From contig CANKNP010000037.1 in NCBI GenBank assembly GCA_947483545.1, forward strand, positions 1 through 21,508: 21,508 bases of DNA, in the 5' to 3' direction. The stretch is from Deltaproteobacteria bacterium (GTDB lineage: Bacteria; Myxococcota; UBA796; SXON01). The notes under the pieces were generated by a model that did no database searches, was not told where the DNA came from, and saw nothing but the letters and a program-made list of their open reading frames with translations. The position numbers and the translations under genes were made by a program. This document shows positions 13,585-21,132 of the stretch, piece by piece; position 1 is the first letter of the stretch; each line of letters opens with the position of its first letter.

Positions 13585-14534
13585 CAGACCTCCACCTTCG
13601 AGACTTCGCGCATGACGAAGACCCCGAAGGAGAACGAGGTCAACGCGTAGAGCAGGAGCCCGATGCCCAGCGGATCCGTGGTGAGCGGCTTCAAGTACTC
13701 CGGGCTGACGTAGGCAATGCCCGCCGTCACGAAGAATGGCAAACCGCACAGGATCAACGCGGTGAAGCCCGCTTCTGCGGTGAGCGCGCGTACCTTGCCC
13801 TGAAACACAAAGCGGGCCCGCACCGTGTTGGAGATGCTGTTCAGGATCTCGACGAGGTTTCCGCCCGTGTCCCGTTGCAAGAGCACGGCGGACACGAAGA
13901 TCTGGAAGTCGAAATTCGCGGGGTTGCGGCGGTTGAGGTTCTGAAGGCACTCGCGGAAGTCCCGCCCGAGGTTGTTCTCCTCGTAGACCCAACCGAACTC
14001 TTGGGCGAGAGGCATGGGCGCTTCTTCAGCGACCAGCCGAAACGCCTCCCCGATGCCGTGGCCGGCCTGAAGGGAGCGGGAGACGAGATCCAGGCCGTCG
14101 GGGAGCTGCTCGGTGAGCTTTCGCGCGCGCGCAGCCCCCGCGCTCTGGAGCAGGAGGATCGGGAGAAACCCGATGAGGCCGAGGCCGAGGCCGATCGCCG
14201 CCTTCGTGATGATCAAGCCGGCAAGCGCGCCGCCGCCCGCGCACGCCGCCATGCGGCCGACCAACGTGGACATGGGGTAGGGCGACCCGGCCTGCCGCAA
14301 CATCAGGTCCAGCGACTCGCTGACCCCGCCCCCGCTCGCCGCCCGCTGGAGACGAAACAGCGGGTTCTGCGCCTTGTCGGCGAGCGTGCCCAAGCGCCGA
14401 GAGAGCTCGCGTCCCTCCCTGTCTTTCTGGTCTCGGCTGCTCCAGTAGAGAAATTGCGCGAACAGCAAAAACGCCAGGAAGATCACGACGACAACCGCGA
14501 CGACCAGGCCGTTGTTCAACCCGGGGTTGGTCAT
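13584..14534 (-). CDS. tadB: TadB inner-membrane platform protein
   Basis: This 316-residue protein has an N-terminal helix (VVAVVVVIFLAFLLFAQFLY), a cytosolic linker, a central helix pair and a T2SS F domain (about 135-260), shown by LTEQLPDGLDLVSRSLQAGH and LQRDTGGNLVEILNSISNTV. Hydrophobic segments follow at the C-terminus. It pairs with TadC in the pilus assembly platform. The gene starts two bases after the cpaF stop and overlaps tadC by one base. Size and order are those of canonical tad operons. Confidence 0.93.
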   Translation of the reverse strand: MTNPGLNNGLVVAVVVVIFLAFLLFAQFLYWSSRDQKDREGRELSRRLGTLADKAQNPLFRLQRAASGGGVSESLDLMLRQAGSPYPMSTLVGRMAACAGGGALAGLIITKAAIGLGLGLIGFLPILLLQSAGAARARKLTEQLPDGLDLVSRSLQAGHGIGEAFRLVAEEAPMPLAQEFGWVYEENNLGRDFRECLQNLNRRNPANFDFQIFVSAVLLQRDTGGNLVEILNSISNTVRARFVFQGKVRALTAEAGFTALILCGLPFFVTAGIAYVSPEYLKPLTTDPLGIGLLLYALTSFSFGVFVMREVSKVEV

Positions 14535-14536
14535 GA

Positions 14537-15880
14537 CTAAACGTCCATCTCGAAGCGGAACAGCTCGGGCGGCAAGTCGATGCCATATCGAGCGAGCCGG
14601 CTGGCGAACTTGGGACGGGTCCCGGTCGCCCGATAGGTGCCGCGAACGCGACCATCTTCGTCGATGGTGCGCTGCTCGAAGGTGAAGATGTCCTGGGTCG
14701 TGATGACCGAGCCCTCCATCCCCACGAGCTCGGTGACCCCGAGCAGGCGCCGGGTGCCGTCGGGCAACCGGTCCAACTGGATGATCACGTCGAGCGCACG
14801 GGCGATCATCTCCCGGATGTTCTTGTCCGCGAGGTTCGGGAGCCCCATCCCGACCATCGTTTCAAAGCGCGCGATGGCGTCCCGCGTGGTGTTCGCGTGG
14901 ACTGTCGCGAGCGAACCTTCGTGGCCCGTGTTCATCGCCTGCAGCATGTCGATGGCCTCGGCGCCTCGAATTTCACCGAGGATGATGCGATCTGGCCGCA
15001 TACGAAGGCAGTTTTTGACAAGCTCGCGCTGCGTGACCTCGCCGCGCCCCTCCACGTTCGGCGGGCGCGTCTCCAGCCGGACGCAGTGCGCCTGCTGCAT
15101 CTGCAGCTCCGCCGAGTCCTCAATGGTGATGATGCGCTCGCCCTCGGGGATGAACCCCGAGAGCACGTTGAGCATCGTCGTTTTTCCAGAGCCCGTGCCG
15201 CCGGAGATGATGATGTTCAGCTTCGCGCGCACGCAACCACGCAAAACGTCCATGACCGGACGGGGGCAGGCGCCGAACGCCACCAGATCGTCCGCCGTGA
15301 TCTGCTTGGTGCCGAAACGCCGGATCGAGACCATCGGCCCGTCCAAGGCAAGCGGCGGGATGATCGCGTTGAAGCGGGATCCATCGGCCAGGCGGGCGTC
15401 CACCATCGGGCTGCTCTCGTCCACGCGGCGCCCGACCGCCGAGACGATGCGCTCGATGACCTGCATCAGGTGCCGGTTGTCGTTGAACCGCACATCGATG
15501 CGCTGCAGCAGGCCCTTTTTCTCGACGAAGACGCTGTTGTAGCCGTTGATCAAGATGTCCGAGATGTCCGGATCTTTCAGCAACGGCTCCAGCGGTCCGA
15601 GCCCAAGGATGTCGTCGAGGATCTCCTCGACCAGCCGCTCCCGCTCGACACGATTGAGGGGCAAGGCACGCGCCTCCACCTCCGCCGTGAGCGTGTCGCG
15701 CAGGCGCTGGGAGAGCTCCTCGCGCGGCGTCGAGGTGACCTGTTCAAAGTCCAGCGTCTCGAGCAACTCCGAGTGCAGGGTCCGCTTGATGCGCTCGTAC
15801 TCAGCGTTGTCGGACCCGACGCCGCCCGTACGAAACCGCTGCTGGGCGCCACGGACCCGGTCGATGAGTCGAGAGGACAT
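14537..15880 (-). CDS. cpaF: CpaF/TadA pilus assembly ATPase
   Basis: This 447-residue hexameric secretion ATPase powers Flp pilus extension (and probably retraction in the Tad class). An N-terminal helical domain (about 25-95) is followed by the PAS-like N2 domain (about 96-215) and the RecA-like domain. Motifs are intact: Walker A GGTGSGKT at 227-234, Asp-box IITIEDSAELQ at 250-260, Walker B RIILGEIRG at 298-306, and the His-box region TGHEGSLATVHAN at 318-330. The start lies three bases after the cpaE stop, preceded by a run of G that can serve as a ribosome site. It sits between cpaE and tadB as in standard tad loci. Confidence 0.97.
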   Translation of the reverse strand: MSSRLIDRVRGAQQRFRTGGVGSDNAEYERIKRTLHSELLETLDFEQVTSTPREELSQRLRDTLTAEVEARALPLNRVERERLVEEILDDILGLGPLEPLLKDPDISDILINGYNSVFVEKKGLLQRIDVRFNDNRHLMQVIERIVSAVGRRVDESSPMVDARLADGSRFNAIIPPLALDGPMVSIRRFGTKQITADDLVAFGACPRPVMDVLRGCVRAKLNIIISGGTGSGKTTMLNVLSGFIPEGERIITIEDSAELQMQQAHCVRLETRPPNVEGRGEVTQRELVKNCLRMRPDRIILGEIRGAEAIDMLQAMNTGHEGSLATVHANTTRDAIARFETMVGMGLPNLADKNIREMIARALDVIIQLDRLPDGTRRLLGVTELVGMEGSVITTQDIFTFEQRTIDEDGRVRGTYRATGTRPKFASRLARYGIDLPPELFRFEMDV

Positions 15881-15883
15881 GGG

Positions 15884-17086
15884 CTAGCCCCCCAACTTGA
15901 AGAAGGAGAAGAACCCGCCCGAGGCCTTCTTCTCAGGCACGACCTCGCCATCGGTGACGAGGCCGGTGAACGCTTCCAGGTCCAAAGCGATCTGCGAGCG
16001 CTTGTCGATGTCGCGAACGAGCTTCCCTTCGTTCACCGCCCGCTGCACGACCCGGTCTTCGGACAATTGGGCGCTCACCTTTCGACCCAGGTTCTGCTCG
16101 ATGTCCGCCAACGAGAGGAGCCCGCCTTTCTTCTCGACCCGGTTGAGCACCAGCGAGATCCGCCCTTTGTCCACGCCGAGCCGCTCCAGGAGCTGAAGAC
16201 GGCGCCAAGCGTTCTTCACCGCGAGCACCTCGGGTGTACACACCAGGATCAGCCGATCGGCTACGGTTGCGGAGGTGAGCGCGGCCTCGTCAAGCCGGCT
16301 GCCGCAGTCCAGGATGACGTACTGGTAAGACTTGGCCACCGTGGTGAGCAACTTCATCACCGCGTCCCCGCGCGGCTCCTCGCGATGGTCGAGGGTCGCC
16401 GGCTGGGCCAACACATGGATCTTGCTCGGGTGCATCGTCATCTGCCCGTTGAGCATGCGCTCATCGAGGCGATTCAGGTTCTTGAACACGTCCGTCATGC
16501 TGTTCTGCGGCACGAGATCGAGCATCGCCGCCACATCGCCCATCGAGAAGTCCATATCCAGCACGCACACCCGCTGAACCGGGGAGAGCTCGGCGGCCAG
16601 GTTCACGGCGATGAACGTACTCCCAACCCCGCCCTTGGCGCCCCAGATCGTCACCACCTCCCCTGCGTCGTCGTCCGGTCCGTCGCTGAACACCGCCTCG
16701 TGGACGGCCTGCCGCAGCAGCTCCCCGTCCGCTGGCAGCACGACGTATTCGCTGTATCCGGCGCGCATCGCTGCCCGGATGCGGTCTGGATCTGCGCGCT
16801 GCGCGATCGCCACCAGCGTGACCTTCGGTAGCTCGCCCTTGATCTGTTGGGCGATGCGGATCGCCTCTTCGAACTCCGTGTCGAACGCGGCGATCACCAC
16901 GTCGGGCCGGTTCTTGCGCGCCACGACCAGCGCATCATCGAACGGCGTGGCGGTGTTGGAAAGCGCAGCCTCGCCGCCCAGCGTCTCCTTGATCTGCCCC
17001 ATCGTCTTCGCATCCGTCCCCAACACCAACACGTTGGCAGTGTTGGAGACGGAGGTGGAGGAGGGCGGGGATCCGGGGGTGCGCAT
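15884..17086 (-). CDS. cpaE: CpaE/TadZ MinD-like pilus localisation ATPase
   Basis: A receiver-like N-terminal domain (about residues 17-132) precedes a ParA/MinD ATPase domain (about 143-385) in this 400-residue protein. The deviant Walker A reads KGGVGST at 151-157, with the signature Lys at the front, and VLDMDFSMGDVA follows as the switch region. In the receiver part the usual conserved Lys before Pro is absent (VVLPAD). It may therefore be a non-phosphorylated receiver, as in other TadZ proteins. TadZ/CpaE places the pilus machine at a cell pole or site. The C-terminus ends in Phe/Lys-rich FFSFFKLGG, which could be a membrane-contacting tail. 17 bp separate it from the secretin stop. Confidence 0.93.
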   Translation of the reverse strand: MRTPGSPPSSTSVSNTANVLVLGTDAKTMGQIKETLGGEAALSNTATPFDDALVVARKNRPDVVIAAFDTEFEEAIRIAQQIKGELPKVTLVAIAQRADPDRIRAAMRAGYSEYVVLPADGELLRQAVHEAVFSDGPDDDAGEVVTIWGAKGGVGSTFIAVNLAAELSPVQRVCVLDMDFSMGDVAAMLDLVPQNSMTDVFKNLNRLDERMLNGQMTMHPSKIHVLAQPATLDHREEPRGDAVMKLLTTVAKSYQYVILDCGSRLDEAALTSATVADRLILVCTPEVLAVKNAWRRLQLLERLGVDKGRISLVLNRVEKKGGLLSLADIEQNLGRKVSAQLSEDRVVQRAVNEGKLVRDIDKRSQIALDLEAFTGLVTDGEVVPEKKASGGFFSFFKLGG

Positions 17087-17103
17087 CGAGGGGTCTTCCG
17101 TAG

Positions 17104-18495
17104 TTACCGCTGTAGCCCGACCGCACCCGTTGGCGCCGCGGTGCGCGTGCCGGGGCGGAGCAGCGAGCCCATCAGGAACAGGTCAAAATCGCTGGGATTG
17201 TAGTTCTCGCTGGCCCCAGGGGGCGCAGGCACCTCGCCAGGGGCCATGGGTCGAACGAGCTCAGGCGTGACGAAGATGACGATCTCGGTCTCCTCCCGAC
17301 CGTGCCGCACGTACCGGAAAAGCGAGCCGATGAGCGGGATGTCGCCCAGGATGGGGATCTGGGAGCGGAACGCCTTGGTGTGCTCCTTGAGCATCCCTGC
17401 CATCGCGAAGGTCATGCCGTCTTCGATGCGGAGATGGGAATCGGCCTTGCGGGTGACGAACGCCGGGATCTCGATGCCGGTGAGCTTCAGCGAGTTCGCT
17501 TCGTCCAGCTCGCTCACCTCGACGTAGGTGCGCAGGTCCACGACGTCATTCGCGAGCACGGTGGGCACGAACACGAGCTTGACGCCGTACTCCTTGAACT
17601 CGATCGTGATGCGACCGTTGCTCTGTCCGACCGGCACGGGGATCTCGCCGCCCGCGAGGAATTCGGCCTGCTGGCCGGAGAGCGACACGAGGGTGGGTTG
17701 AGCCAGCGTGCGCGCCAGATCGTACTCCTCGAGCACCGACAGGATGGCCGTGATGTCGATCGGCGTGGAGGTGATGAGGCCGACAAGGTTGAAAACACCC
17801 GCACCGGGAGAGCTCACCGTGTTGGCGTTGATGTTGGGGTAGCCCACCTCGGAGCCGGTCTGCGCCACGGCGGAGCCGGTTGACCCCGGCCCGGTGATGC
17901 TGAACTGGTCGCGTCCGGTCTGCCCAAGAATGTTCAAGCCCAGCTCCCGCAGACCCGTGCGGCTCACCTCGGCGAAGGTCACATGAAGCTGAACCTGGCT
18001 GTCGCCCTTCACGCTCAGGAGGTTCACGAAGTCCTCGTCGTAGATCCGCGCGATGCTGGCCACGCGCTCGGCGGACTCGAGATCGGCGACCTCTCCCTCC
18101 ACCACCACGCGGTCCTTGACGGGGTAGACCCGAGGGGCGACCCCCGAGACTGCAGCGCTGATACGGCGGCTCATGTCGGAAAGGTCGGCCTGCACATGGA
18201 CCTGGTAGACCCTCGGGTGGTCTACGTCATCGCGGTACCACACCCAAAGGTCCGTGGTCCCGACCTCCAATCCGAGGAGCTGAAACTGGCCCTCCTCCAG
18301 GAGCTTGAGAGATGCAACGGCGGGGTTGGACACCAAGACTCGAGACAGCGAGCGCGCCTCCTTCCGGATGACCGATTGCCCGACGCCGACGTCGATGTTC
18401 GGCACCTCGTCGGCTGCGTAGGCCGACCCCATCAGGGGGGAAGGCACGCCTGGTTCGGACGAGAGGCCGAGGGCGAGGAGAGCGGTGATCAACAT
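17104..18495 (-). CDS. cpaC: CpaC/RcpA secretin, outer-membrane channel of the Tad pilus
   Basis: The 463-residue secretin has a signal peptide with probable cleavage after AYA (residue 27). The pilus-specific N-terminal domain (IDVGVGQSVIRKEARSLSRV, about 34-100) and a BON-like domain (about 108-150, VKDRVVVEGEVADLESAERV) follow. The secretin core (about 225-430) contains ILSVLEEYDLARTLAQPTLV, GGEIPVPVGQ, the GVKLVFVPTV strand and IPILGDIPLIGSLFRY, ending in ETEIVIFVTPELVRPM. It forms the outer-membrane pore for the Flp fibre. The ATG at 18495 has GGAG eight bases upstream. The n-region is not basic; no other start codon lies in frame before it, so the start is kept. A short tail beyond the core may bind a pilotin. 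Confidence 0.95.
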   Translation of the reverse strand: MLITALLALGLSSEPGVPSPLMGSAYAADEVPNIDVGVGQSVIRKEARSLSRVLVSNPAVASLKLLEEGQFQLLGLEVGTTDLWVWYRDDVDHPRVYQVHVQADLSDMSRRISAAVSGVAPRVYPVKDRVVVEGEVADLESAERVASIARIYDEDFVNLLSVKGDSQVQLHVTFAEVSRTGLRELGLNILGQTGRDQFSITGPGSTGSAVAQTGSEVGYPNINANTVSSPGAGVFNLVGLITSTPIDITAILSVLEEYDLARTLAQPTLVSLSGQQAEFLAGGEIPVPVGQSNGRITIEFKEYGVKLVFVPTVLANDVVDLRTYVEVSELDEANSLKLTGIEIPAFVTRKADSHLRIEDGMTFAMAGMLKEHTKAFRSQIPILGDIPLIGSLFRYVRHGREETEIVIFVTPELVRPMAPGEVPAPPGASENYNPSDFDLFLMGSLLRPGTRTAAPTGAVGLQR

Positions 18496-18533
18496 TCCGA
18501 GGGCTCCGGCGAACCGAGGTGATGGGTGGGCAT
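18489..18533 (-). other. 14-codon ORF linking cpaB stop and secretin start
   Basis: The cpaB stop TGA shares a base with ATG at 18533. This opens 14 codons (beginning MPTHHLGS) that end in TGA at 18489-18491, seven bases past the first base of the secretin start codon (ATGTTGA). A ribosome finishing cpaB could read the mini-ORF and re-initiate on the secretin. Its peptide has no recognisable features. Translation is unproven. Confidence 0.35.
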
Positions 18534-19492
18534 CACCGGTTCTTCTTGGGCGTGTTCTTGTTGGTCGACTCCGAGGTGGTGCCGTCCTTCTCGAAGGTGA
18601 TGATGGAGGACTTGTCGCCCTGGATCACTGTGGCCTTCGGCCCATCGGGCACAGGAACGCCGACGGGTCGGTTCCCAACGACGGCCTTCGGCTGGGGGTC
18701 CAGCCCGACGAGGTCGTCCGTCGTGACCGGGCCGTTCGAGGTCGTCTGGAGAATGTCGATGTCGCTCCGCAGCACAACGTGGATGTCCCCGCGCGTGACG
18801 GCCTGAGCCAGCCGCTCGGACTCCTCAGGGGTCAACTCCAGCGTGATCGAGGGCTTCAAGCCACGCGTTTGGTTGCTGGACCGGGCCTTGCCCTTCTCCG
18901 GCTCGACGGTCCCCGCGTCGCCGTCCAAGGTGGAGCCAACCGCCAGGACCTTGATGCCTTGGAGGATCGTGTCCGTGATCCACTTGGCGCCCGCCATCGT
19001 CGTGTCCTCGGGCGCGATCGTCACGATGATGTCGATGTAGTTGCCCGCCTGAAGGAGACCGGCGATGGCCGTCTCCGTGTTGGTCGGGATGGTCATGGCA
19101 CGCTTGCCCGGGGTCACAATCGCGTTCAGACCGACTCCTGCGTCGGGCCGCGCCAGCCGCTCTTCACGCACCGCCTCGTTCGCGAGGATCCGCTCGCGAG
19201 GCGTGCGACCCAGCACATCGGTCAACTGCGCGAAGGTGTAGTCGCGGGGGATCATCTCCGGCGCGAACTGCCGCACGGTGACATCCTCCGCGGTGATCGG
19301 AAGCCCCATGTAAAGGTCCCGGATCGCGATCACGACGTCCGCGGTCTCCTTGGGCTTTTCGGCCTCCGCGACCCGCGCGGCCGAGCTCTGCATCACGCGG
19401 ATCACCAACAGCGCCGCAAGTCCAGCGAGGACGAGTGATCCCCCGAGGAACACGAAAGCGCGTGTGCGGCCACCGGACTGTTGACGCTGCAT
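18533..19492 (-). CDS. cpaB: CpaB/RcpC Tad pilus assembly protein
   Basis: The protein has 319 residues from ATG at 19492, which has GGAG eight bases upstream; the frame is open for another 17 codons but those lack a ribosome site. An N-terminal membrane anchor (about 12-33) is followed by an SAF domain (about 52-115, VVIAIRDLYMGLPITAEDVT) and an RcpC/CpaB domain (about 120-275, with ETAIAGLLQAGNYIDIIVTI). A charged low-complexity tail (TTSESTNKNTPKKNR) closes it. RcpC/CpaB is periplasmic and is thought to gate or stabilise the secretin channel. The gene is followed by the secretin gene, as in standard tad operons. Confidence 0.93.
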   Translation of the reverse strand: MQRQQSGGRTRAFVFLGGSLVLAGLAALLVIRVMQSSAARVAEAEKPKETADVVIAIRDLYMGLPITAEDVTVRQFAPEMIPRDYTFAQLTDVLGRTPRERILANEAVREERLARPDAGVGLNAIVTPGKRAMTIPTNTETAIAGLLQAGNYIDIIVTIAPEDTTMAGAKWITDTILQGIKVLAVGSTLDGDAGTVEPEKGKARSSNQTRGLKPSITLELTPEESERLAQAVTRGDIHVVLRSDIDILQTTSNGPVTTDDLVGLDPQPKAVVGNRPVGVPVPDGPKATVIQGDKSSIITFEKDGTTSESTNKNTPKKNR

Positions 19493-19575
19493 CAGCCTAC
19501 TCCACTGCGTGTCGTGATATCCGTACCGCGCCCACGCTGCCACAGGAGGCGCGTCCGGGCTGGGGATCGGCGCCG

Positions 19576-19614
19576 AAAAAGCGAGCGAGCGGCCCCCTTT
19601 CGGAGACCGCTCGC
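19576..19614 (-). terminator. Terminator-like hairpin between flp and cpaB
   Basis: On the minus strand GCGAGCGG (19614-19607) pairs with CCGCTCGC (19592-19585), a perfect 8-bp stem with a 14-nt loop. Four bases later comes a run of five U (19580-19576). This is the only hairpin with a U-run in the pilus operon. It would end most transcripts after the pilin gene and let a fraction read through into cpaB. Confidence 0.6.
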
Positions 19615-19622
19615 AGGTGGTT

Positions 19623-19636
19623 GGGGCTTCCGCCCC
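19623..19636 (-). other. Small stable hairpin directly after the flp stop
   Basis: GGGGC-GGAA-GCCCC on the minus strand: five G-C pairs closing a GGAA (GNRA-type) tetraloop, six bases after the flp stop. This could protect the pilin mRNA 3' end. No U-run. Confidence 0.4.
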
Positions 19637-19642
19637 GTGGGC

Positions 19643-19813
19643 TTAGGGGGTCGACGCGTCGCCCACGGTCGTGGCGATGGTGTCGAAGAGGGTCGAGAGG
19701 TTGCCGCCAAGGAGCGTCAAAGCCGCGATGATCGCGATCGAGACGAGGCCGGCGATGAGGCCGTACTCGATGGCGGTAGCTCCAGACTCGTCGCAGATGA
19801 GGGACTTGATCAT
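19643..19813 (-). CDS. flp: Flp-type major pilin precursor
   Basis: A 56-residue prepilin with the Flp/Fap signature. A short leader (MIKSLICDESG) is followed by ATAIEYGLIAGLVSIAIIAA, in which the prepilin peptidase would cut after Gly11, leaving Glu at +5 and Tyr at +6. The hydrophobic helix packs the fibre core. The mature pilin is about 45 residues, typical of Flp. The ATG at 19813 is chosen because CTGGAG lies a suitable distance upstream; the open frame continues to 19852 with no ribosome site and a Pro-rich N-terminus that does not fit a prepilin. It is the first gene of the operon and is separated from cpaB by a terminator-like hairpin. No prepilin peptidase gene is in the window. Confidence 0.95.
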   Translation of the reverse strand: MIKSLICDESGATAIEYGLIAGLVSIAIIAALTLLGGNLSTLFDTIATTVGDASTP

Positions 19814-19864
19814 GATGTGCTCCAGGGGCGGGGGTTGCGGTCGAGCCGGCACCTTGCGGGGCGG

Positions 19865-19886
19865 CGCCGCTCCGGATTGAGCGGCG
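19865..19886 (-). promoter_or_regulatory. 8-bp stem hairpin in the flp leader
   Basis: CGCCGCTC (19865-19872) and GAGCGGCG (19879-19886) are perfectly complementary, with a 6-nt loop. The hairpin starts about 52 nt upstream of the flp start codon. It may stabilise the abundant pilin mRNA or mark a regulator site. A 10-bp palindrome GCGGCGCCGC (19861-19870) overlaps it. Confidence 0.45.
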
Positions 19887-19924
19887 ACGCGAGTCCCAGC
19901 TGAAGGCTTTCGCCTCTAACAAAA

Positions 19925-19954
19925 AAACTACCGCGGATCGGCTAGGCTGGTCAA
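19925..19954 (-). promoter_or_regulatory. Candidate sigma70-type promoter of flp
   Basis: TTGACC (19954-19949) and TAGTTT (19930-19925) are 18 bases apart on the minus strand. The -35 is a good match and the -10 is weak. A start near 19918 would give a leader of about 105 nt that includes the hairpin. The T-run at the -10 could instead belong to the end of the rnd transcript. No convincing sigma54 site (GG-N10-GC) was seen. Confidence 0.35.
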
Positions 19955-19961
19955 CTGCTTT

Positions 19962-21056
19962 TCAAGAAATTGTGTGCTCGCCGGCCAATGCGGGGAGCGT
20001 GAACGAACTATTACCATCTATGAAGGCAGATAGTTCCGACGTCATCAAGTTTTTCCTCCAGCTGGCGACCGACCGCCGGTCGAGCACCCTGTGGATCTCA
20101 CCGTCGGGCAACAGCAGCTCCGCGGCCACGCCCGTCCTCCGTTCGTCCGCCCGAGAGGCCGCTCGGATGGCGTCAAAGCCAGCGCGATCCCGCGGGAGCC
20201 GCGGCGGCGGCGGTCCCGGCTCCGCGAGCAGCCCGAGCACCGCCTCCGCCTCCTGGCGCGACAGATGGCCCGGCATCCGTCGGTTCGCCCGGATCTCCTG
20301 CGCAGTCTCTGGCCTGCGTCGGGCTAGGTCCAGCAGGCTACCGTCTGACGCCAGCATGTTTTTGGGCACATCCCGTACCCGAGCCTCCCGGTCCCGCCAG
20401 GCCGTCAACGCCCGCAGGCACGCGCGCTCGCTGTCGTCCAACAACTGGGCCCCCCCCACCCTTCGCCAGGCGTTGTCATCATCCGGCTCGGCCCGCACCG
20501 AGGCCAACATCTCCGACACCGCGCTGTCCATCGCGGCCGTGCGGCCGTGCCGCTCCACCTCCTCACGCAGCGCGTCGACGAGGGCGCCAAGCACCTGCAC
20601 GTCTTCGGCGGCGTACCCCGCCTGGCTGTCCGTGAGCGGCCGGCGGGACCAGTCCGACATCGTCTCCCCCTTGTCCATCTGCACGCCCGTGTAGCGGCGC
20701 GTCAGCTCCTGGAGGCGAATGGGGTACCCCGCCCCCACGAGGCCCGCTGCGATCTGGGTGTCGAACACGATGTTCGGAGTGATCCCCAGCAAACGGTACA
20801 GGATCTGGGCGTCTTGTTGCCCGCCGTGAACGACGATTGGGCGGTCCCGGAGCGGCTCCGCCAACGGCGCCAGCGAGATCGCGAGCGGATCGATGAGCAC
20901 CGGCTCGCGGTCGTCGGCCCGGAGCTGCAACAGCATCAGCCGTGGGAAGTACCAGCGCTCGCTGTGGAACTCCGTGTCCATGGCGATGCGGCTCGCGCCC
21001 CGCAGCTCGGGCAGCAGGGCGGTGAGCGCAGGGGCGGTTCGGATCATTCGGGCCAT
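19962..21056 (-). CDS. rnd: Ribonuclease D (3'-5' exoribonuclease with HRDC domain)
   Basis: This 364-residue protein has a DEDDy exonuclease domain (about 5-175): D27 and E29 in AMDTEFHSERW, D82 in VVHGGQQDAQIL, and Y148 with D152 in GYAAEDVQVL. An HRDC domain follows (about 208-280, LTAWRDREARVRDVPKNMLA and the helix LSRQEAEAVLGLL), plus a C-terminal segment (SVASWRKNLMTSELSAFIDG). RNase D trims tRNA and other stable RNA 3' ends. The ATG at 21056 has only GGA near it; Met4 at 21047 is an alternative. It is monocistronic between the kinase gene (divergent) and flp, and not obviously tied to the pilus. Confidence 0.93.
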   Translation of the reverse strand: MARMIRTAPALTALLPELRGASRIAMDTEFHSERWYFPRLMLLQLRADDREPVLIDPLAISLAPLAEPLRDRPIVVHGGQQDAQILYRLLGITPNIVFDTQIAAGLVGAGYPIRLQELTRRYTGVQMDKGETMSDWSRRPLTDSQAGYAAEDVQVLGALVDALREEVERHGRTAAMDSAVSEMLASVRAEPDDDNAWRRVGGAQLLDDSERACLRALTAWRDREARVRDVPKNMLASDGSLLDLARRRPETAQEIRANRRMPGHLSRQEAEAVLGLLAEPGPPPPRLPRDRAGFDAIRAASRADERRTGVAAELLLPDGEIHRVLDRRSVASWRKNLMTSELSAFIDGNSSFTLPALAGEHTIS

Positions 21057-21132
21057 TCCGGCGGTCTATCTGGCGGCGCTGCCGCTGCCGCTGCCGCGTT
21101 GCCAGAATACGTCTGTCGAGGGAGTGCCCCGA
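21057..21132. promoter_or_regulatory. Divergent promoter region between rnd and the kinase gene
   Basis: 76 bp separate two divergent starts. The region contains three CTGCCG units (21080-21097) and a GAGGGAG ribosome site for the kinase at 21118-21124. I could not assign -10/-35 boxes with confidence. Confidence 0.35.

Noticed and set aside
14897..16831. A 644-codon open frame on the plus strand opposite cpaF and cpaE
   Set aside because: It is antisense to two genes with full family motifs, and the product is rich in Arg/His/Gln as expected when GC-rich coding DNA is read backwards. No ribosome site or family match.
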